Assembly (NCBI GenBank): GCA_002449665.1
Contig: DJXH01000058.1
Coordinates: 15,554 to 79,553, forward strand
Source: Bacteroidales bacterium UBA7009
GTDB lineage: Bacteria > Bacteroidota > Bacteroidia > Bacteroidales > Paludibacteraceae
Length of the DNA stretch: 64,000 bases
Direction of reading: 5' to 3'
Shown here: one piece after another, positions 59,203 to 64,000 of the stretch
Layout of the letters: each line of letters begins with the position of its first letter
Position numbering within the stretch: the first letter of the stretch is position 1
Made by a program: the position numbers and the translations under genes
Notes under the pieces: generated by a model
The model's input: only the letters and a program-made list of their open reading frames with translations
What the model was told of the DNA's origin: nothing
The model's database searches: none

Positions 59203-60591
59203 ATGAAACGCTTGATAGTATTAGGAGCAGGCGAGAGCGGCTGCGGAGCCGCCATACTTGCCAAAGAGAAAGGCTATGATGTCTTTGTGTCCGATATGGG
59301 ACAGATTAAGCCCGCCTACAAAGCCCTGCTTGAGCAGAACGACATACTTTACGAAGAGGGGCAACATAGTTTTGACCGCCTTAAAGATGCCGACGAGATA
59401 GTAAAATCGCCCGGCATACCGAACAATGCCCCTATCATAGTTCAGATACAGGAATATCGTTCTATCTTTGCTCGAGAGAAACAGGTCGTTCCCGTCATCT
59501 CTGAGATTGAGTTCGCCGCCCGTTATACCAACGCCAAGATGATTTGCATCACAGGCTCCAACGGCAAGACCACCACCACATCGCTTATCTACGATATTCT
59601 GCGTCGTGCCGGACTGAATGTAGGCTTGGCAGGCAACATCGGCAACTCGCTCGCCTTGCAGGTGGCACGCGAAAACCACGACTACTACGTAATCGAACTC
59701 AGTTCGTTCCAACTTGACAACATGTACGATTTCCGCGCCGACATAGCCATACTGCTCAACATAACGCCCGACCACCTTGACAGATACGACAACAAGTTTC
59801 AAAACTACGTTGATGCCAAGTTCCGTATCACCCGCAACCAGACAGCGGATGATGCGTTTATCTATTGGGCGGAAGACCCCGTTATTGACCGCGAACTGCA
59901 CCGTCTTAACCTCTCCGCCACACTCTATCCTTTCGGCGACGACAACGGCACCAACGCCGCGTATATGAGCGGCGAGAACATCACCATTGCCGCACAAAAG
60001 AACCTTGCCCTTACCGTACCCTGCGACACTATAGCCATAAAAGGCAAACACAACCGCCTTAACTCTATGGCAGCCGGTTTGGCGGCACAATTACTACATA
60101 TAGACAACGATATTATTCGTGACAGTTTTCGCAACTTCGCCGGTGTACCCCACCGCCTGCAATATGTAGCTACGGTGCGCGATGTCCGTTTTATCAACGA
60201 CTCTAAAGCTACCAACGTAAACAGTTGCTGGTACGCACTTGAAGCGATGACCACCCCTACAGTACTTATCCTCGGCGGAAAAGACAAAGGAAACGACTAC
60301 AGCGAGATAGACGCGCTCGTAAAAGAGAAATGTCATACCATAGTCTATATGGGACTGCACAACGAGAAACTGCGCGAACACTTCGGCGACGGCAAAGGCA
60401 ACATCGGTACATCGGGCTTTGAAGGGAAAATAATCGACACGGACAACATTGACGATGCCGTACGCCTTGCCTACAACGCCGCCCGTCCGGGAGATACGGT
60501 ACTGCTCTCGCCCTGCTGCGCAAGTTTTGACCTGTTCAAGAGTTATGAAGACCGTGGCGAACAGTTTATGCAAAGAGTAAGACAACTATGA
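59203..60591 (+). CDS. murD: UDP-MurNAc-L-alanine:D-glutamate ligase
   Basis: A 462-residue Mur ligase with an N-terminal nucleotide-binding domain (RLIVLGAGESGCGAAILAKE), ATP loop ITGSNGKTTTTSLIYD near residue 118, the central HKHR-like region (NITPDHLDRYDNKFQNYVDA) and a C-terminal domain with NDSKATNVNS. It adds D-Glu. The ftsW start overlaps its stop by four bases. Confidence 0.95.
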   Translation: MKRLIVLGAGESGCGAAILAKEKGYDVFVSDMGQIKPAYKALLEQNDILYEEGQHSFDRLKDADEIVKSPGIPNNAPIIVQIQEYRSIFAREKQVVPVISEIEFAARYTNAKMICITGSNGKTTTTSLIYDILRRAGLNVGLAGNIGNSLALQVARENHDYYVIELSSFQLDNMYDFRADIAILLNITPDHLDRYDNKFQNYVDAKFRITRNQTADDAFIYWAEDPVIDRELHRLNLSATLYPFGDDNGTNAAYMSGENITIAAQKNLALTVPCDTIAIKGKHNRLNSMAAGLAAQLLHIDNDIIRDSFRNFAGVPHRLQYVATVRDVRFINDSKATNVNSCWYALEAMTTPTVLILGGKDKGNDYSEIDALVKEKCHTIVYMGLHNEKLREHFGDGKGNIGTSGFEGKIIDTDNIDDAVRLAYNAARPGDTVLLSPCCASFDLFKSYEDRGEQFMQRVRQL

Positions 60592-61859
60592 AAATACCCG
60601 CTCTACAACGAAAGTACAACGACAAGACATTCTGGGTGATTTATATCATCCTTGTCGTTGTCGCCCTGTTTGCGGCTGCCGACACCTTCAACTTCAGCGA
60701 CAAGAATCCGTGGGGAGCGGTGCTCAAGCAATCACTGTTTATCATAAGCGGCATCGTTATAGTCTATTTTGTACAGTATATACCCACTAAGACTATTCGT
60801 CTGCTCGGTTGGGGATTCTTGGTCATATCGCTCGTCAGCCTTTGGAGCCTGCTCATACCGCATAACCCCTTCGCTGTCACTATTAACGGTGCTACTCGAT
60901 GGTTCAAACTGTTCGGCTTCACTTTCCAGCCGTCCGAACTTGCCAAGATAGGCCTTGTCATCTCCGTTTCCGACTTGCTGAGTCGTCCTGCCTTGAACGA
61001 CAAAGGCGAAGAGGACGAGAAACTGAAAGACAAGCGTTTCTTTATCAGCCTCGGTCTTACAGCAGTCGTCTGCCTGCCTATCCTCAAGGATAACCTCTCC
61101 ACAGCCCTATTGCTCGCCGGTATAGTGTTCCTTATTTGGATACTTTCCCGCCAAAAGCCTAAATACATTTTAAGCACACTCGGTATCGCTTTGATTTTCC
61201 TTTGCTCCGGCTATTTTATTGTTAAGTTCGGCTATATAGAGCGCGGCAAAAAACTGCCATCAGGTATCGGTCGAGCCTCGGTATGGGTTAAGCGTATAGA
61301 TGCAGTCTTTACGCGCCACTCGGATGAGGGGAAAGAGTTTAAGATTACCAACGAAAACTATCAACGCACATTGGCTCAAGTGGCTGTTATGCGCGGTGGT
61401 GCATCGCCTGTGGGCGTACTGCCGGGTAATAGTCAGGAGCGCGATTTCCTGCCGCTTGCCTACGCCGACTATATATTCGCCATCATAGTGGAAGAAACGG
61501 GCATAGTGGGTTCTTTCTTCCTCATTTTCATATATCTTGCCATTCTCTTCCGCGCCTGCTATGCCTCGTCGCGCTACACCGACTATTCGGCTATGCTGAT
61601 GATGATGGGTATTGCGCTCACCATCACCTGTCAGGCACTTATCTCAATGGCAGTATCGGTAGGTATAGGTCCCGTTACGGGTCAGCCCCTGCCGCTTATC
61701 TCTCGCGGCGGCACCAGCGTATGGATAACGAGCGCGGCGATAGGCATAATGTTCGCCGTGGCAAGAGAACAGAATATGCTCAAAGACAAAGCGGCTCAAT
61801 CGGCAGCAAGAGCATACGAACAAGCAGAAGAAATAACACTAAACAACGACACAATATGA
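60588..61859 (+). CDS. ftsW: Septal peptidoglycan polymerase FtsW (SEDS family)
   Basis: A 423-residue membrane protein with about ten hydrophobic segments and the SEDS stretches TRWFKLFGFTFQPSELAKIG, LPLAYADYIFAIIVEETGIV and TGQPLPLISRGGTSVWITS. It polymerises lipid II at the septum with FtsI. It ends in an ATGA overlap with murG. Confidence 0.95.
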   Translation: MKIPALQRKYNDKTFWVIYIILVVVALFAAADTFNFSDKNPWGAVLKQSLFIISGIVIVYFVQYIPTKTIRLLGWGFLVISLVSLWSLLIPHNPFAVTINGATRWFKLFGFTFQPSELAKIGLVISVSDLLSRPALNDKGEEDEKLKDKRFFISLGLTAVVCLPILKDNLSTALLLAGIVFLIWILSRQKPKYILSTLGIALIFLCSGYFIVKFGYIERGKKLPSGIGRASVWVKRIDAVFTRHSDEGKEFKITNENYQRTLAQVAVMRGGASPVGVLPGNSQERDFLPLAYADYIFAIIVEETGIVGSFFLIFIYLAILFRACYASSRYTDYSAMLMMMGIALTITCQALISMAVSVGIGPVTGQPLPLISRGGTSVWITSAAIGIMFAVAREQNMLKDKAAQSAARAYEQAEEITLNNDTI

Positions 61860-62983
61860 GGTACTTAATCAGCGGTGGCGGCACGGGCGGTCATATCTTT
61901 CCCGCCGTAAGTATAGCAGGCGCACTCAAGCAACTTGACACAGAGGCAGACATCCTCTTCGTAGGCGCACTCGGACGTATGGAGATGGAACGTGTCCCCG
62001 AAGCGGGATACAAGATAGTAGGTCTGCCAGTAAGGGGCTTCAACCGCCAAAAACCTTGGAAAAACATATCCGTCGTGTGGGATATGATGCGCAGTATGCG
62101 TATGGTAAAAAAGGTGATACGCGACTTTAAACCCGATGCTGCCGTCGGCGTGGGCGGCTATGCCTCCGGCGCAGCAATGAAAGTGGCAGCGCGTATGGGC
62201 ATACCCGTGCTGCTGCAAGAGCAAAACGGCTTTGCCGGCGTAACCAACAAACTGCTCAAAAACGATGCACGGAAGATTTGCGTTGCTTACGAAGGTATGG
62301 AGCAGTTCTTCCCTAAAGACAAGATTCTGCTCACCGGCAACCCTGTACGACAAGACCTGACGAGCGGCGACAAAGAACGCGGAGTAAAATACTTCAACGA
62401 GCATTACCCCGTCCATTTCACCGCCGACCGCCCCACCCTGCTTGTCCTCGGCGGCAGCCTTGGCGCACGGAATATGAACCGCAGCGTACTTGCCGCCTTT
62501 AACACGATAGTGGAATCCGATATTCAGGTTATATGGCAAACGGGCAAGTACTACTACGACGAGTGCATCAAAGGATTGGAGGCAGAGAAAAACAACAATG
62601 ACGTAAAAGAGCCAAACATCGTCTGCACGCCTTTCCTTAGCAATATGCCTGATTGCTACGCCCTTGCCACCGTCGTTGCCTCCCGTGCCGGTGCTTCGTC
62701 CATAAGCGAAATTTGCCTGCTCGGCAAGCCGTCCATACTCGTCCCCTCACCCAACGTAGCGGAAGACCACCAGACACACAACGCTATGGCACTCGTAAAG
62801 AAAAACGCCGCCGTCTATATCCCCGATGCGGATGCAGATCGGAGCCTTATACACAAGGCTGTAGAACTGATAAAAGCCCCGGAAAAACTGAAAACACTGT
62901 CCGACAACGCCCTTACTCTCGGCAAACCCGACTCTGCTAAACAGATAGCCGGGGAGGTGATCAAACTCGCAAAAAACAAATAA
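61856..62983 (+). CDS. murG: UDP-GlcNAc:lipid I transferase MurG
   Basis: A 375-residue GT28 enzyme that makes lipid II. The start MRYLISGGGTGGHIFPAVSI and the donor-site stretches VLGGSLGARNMNRSV and RAGASSISEICLLGKPSILV are typical. The frame is open upstream to 61721 inside ftsW, but the ATG at 61856 overlaps the ftsW stop and puts the GGGTGGH motif at the N-terminus. Confidence 0.96.
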   Translation: MRYLISGGGTGGHIFPAVSIAGALKQLDTEADILFVGALGRMEMERVPEAGYKIVGLPVRGFNRQKPWKNISVVWDMMRSMRMVKKVIRDFKPDAAVGVGGYASGAAMKVAARMGIPVLLQEQNGFAGVTNKLLKNDARKICVAYEGMEQFFPKDKILLTGNPVRQDLTSGDKERGVKYFNEHYPVHFTADRPTLLVLGGSLGARNMNRSVLAAFNTIVESDIQVIWQTGKYYYDECIKGLEAEKNNNDVKEPNIVCTPFLSNMPDCYALATVVASRAGASSISEICLLGKPSILVPSPNVAEDHQTHNAMALVKKNAAVYIPDADADRSLIHKAVELIKAPEKLKTLSDNALTLGKPDSAKQIAGEVIKLAKNK

Positions 62984-63002
62984 ACTAAAATACGAAAAAC
63001 CT

Positions 63003-64000
63003 ATGAACTTTACAGAACAAGACATCAATCTGCTCAACAGTCGGGGCATCAGCATAGACGATGCCACAGAGCAACTCCGTGCCCTCCGCGAAGGGTTCCC
63101 TTCGCTTGACATTGTATCTCCCGCTTCGGTAAAGGACAAGAGTATTATTCGTTTGAGCAAAGAAGAGCAAGACCGCTACGCCTCCCTATGGCGCGACTAC
63201 GTTCGGCAAAACCACACCATTTGCAAATTCGTACCCGCCAGCGGTGCCGCCTCACGTATGTTCAAAGACCTGTTCGCTTATCTTGAGACCGGCATTCAGA
63301 CGGAAGCCGTAAGCGAGTTTCTCACTCACCTTCAAGATTTTGCCTTCGCACCCCAATTAGGCGACCGAAAAGAGCAGACAGCCGTGCGCTATCTGCTCGA
63401 AGATATGCACTACGGCTCGCTGCCCAAGGGACTGCTGCTTTTCCATAAGTATCGCGACCGCCCCCGTACACCTGCAATGGAACACCTTGCCGAAGGCGCG
63501 ATGGTGGCAGAAGGTACGACAAAACCCGTTGCAGTACATTTCACCGTCAGCCACGAACATCTGCCCCTCTTCCGCCAACATATAGCGGAAACCATGCAGT
63601 ATATGGAAAAGAAGTTCGGCTGCACATTCGACATCTCTTTCTCCGAGCAGCAGCCAAGCACCGACACCCTCGCCGCCAACACAGACGGCACACCCTTCCG
63701 CAACGCCGACGGCACACTGCTATTCCGCCCGGGCGGACACGGTGCACTGATAAACAACCTGCAAGACATAGATGCTGATATTATCTTCCTCAAGAACATC
63801 GACAACATCGTCCCCGACCGCCTCAAAGCCGCCACCATTCACTATAAGCAAGTCCTTGCCGGCGTACTCATAGAAGAGCAGAACCGCGTATTCGAACTGC
63901 TGCGCAGCTGCTCGCTGTCAGCAGAAGAGGAGAAAATGCTGCGCCGACCGATACGTGTTTGCGGTGTGGTCAAGAACACCGGCGAACCCGGCGGCGGACC
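63003..64000 (+). CDS. DUF4301-family protein, 3' end outside the window
   Basis: The ATG at 63003 opens a frame that runs off the window end (332 codons seen). The start (MNFTEQDINLLNSRGISIDD), KFVPASGAASRMFKDLFAYL, LFRPGGHGALINNLQDIDAD and IFLKNIDNIVPD match what I remember of DUF4301, a family of Bacteroidota. The GASRMFK and GGHGALI stretches recall nucleotidyltransferase-like folds, but no activity is known to me. It lies 19 bases after murG, where murC would be expected. Confidence 0.78.
   Translation, partial: MNFTEQDINLLNSRGISIDDATEQLRALREGFPSLDIVSPASVKDKSIIRLSKEEQDRYASLWRDYVRQNHTICKFVPASGAASRMFKDLFAYLETGIQTEAVSEFLTHLQDFAFAPQLGDRKEQTAVRYLLEDMHYGSLPKGLLLFHKYRDRPRTPAMEHLAEGAMVAEGTTKPVAVHFTVSHEHLPLFRQHIAETMQYMEKKFGCTFDISFSEQQPSTDTLAANTDGTPFRNADGTLLFRPGGHGALINNLQDIDADIIFLKNIDNIVPDRLKAATIHYKQVLAGVLIEEQNRVFELLRSCSLSAEEEKMLRRPIRVCGVVKNTGEPGGG

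Noticed and set aside
61721..61855. N-terminal extension of MurG
   Set aside because: It lies inside ftsW and would put 45 basic residues before the conserved start.

Overview
The window comes from a member of the phylum Bacteroidota, most likely order Bacteroidales. The evidence is a SprA-type outer-membrane translocon protein, several secreted proteins with tails like type IX secretion (T9SS) sorting signals, Bacteroidota-type promoters (TTTG, about 20 bases, then TAnnTTTG), almost no Shine-Dalgarno sequences, an FtsL-like protein of the Bacteroidota type and a long MraY. I cannot name a genus. I see no insertion sequence, prophage or CRISPR array.

Layout. 1-2842 (+): end of a tyrosine recombinase, a ribosome hibernation factor, a periplasmic thioredoxin-like protein and a cation/proton antiporter. 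2913-11571 (+): ruvA, the giant sprA and a small NadR-like kinase. 11593-15554 (+): rpe, a ComEC-like channel, xseA and a triple helix-hairpin-helix protein, probably one operon from a promoter almost touching the rpe start. 15560-18503 (-): an unknown membrane lipoprotein and pnp. 18758-18831 (+): tRNA-Asp, followed by a 21-bp bidirectional hairpin. 18898-32137 (-): six secreted proteins in a row. Three are GH13 amylase-like enzymes with intact catalytic residues and three are non-catalytic proteins, one of them rich in starch-binding-like modules; all six end in T9SS-like tails. 32260-37517 (-): comF, uvrA, an rRNA methyltransferase and a DEDD exonuclease. 37592-40317 (+): a membrane LytTR regulator, upp, a VanZ-like protein and dprA. 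40351-47123 (-): cardiolipin synthase, a glycosyltransferase, a purine phosphoribosyltransferase, a short-chain dehydrogenase and an M16 protease. 47383-52554 (+): a 1723-residue repeat-built surface protein. 52895-64000 (+): the cell division and wall cluster mraZ-rsmH-ftsL-ftsI-murE-mraY-murD-ftsW-murG, then a DUF4301 gene cut by the window end.

The most interesting part is 18898-32137. It looks like a starch capture and degradation system exported by T9SS, with no SusC/SusD-type transporter pair in the window. Four copies of a module of about 110 residues, with a KWNQT-like signature in three of them, occur across three of its proteins, usually followed by a Gly-rich linker. The sorting tails come in two forms that carry the same two short motifs in opposite order. 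Two of the genes overlap by 95 bases, and only one promoter is visible for about 13 kb, so the locus may be one transcript. SprA, the T9SS outer-membrane channel, is encoded about 8 kb away and would be the exit route for these proteins and for the 1723-residue surface protein.

Several DNA-uptake or transformation-type genes are scattered in the window (comEC-like, ComEA-like HhH protein, comF, dprA). Function assignments rest on motif recognition by eye; no database search was run.
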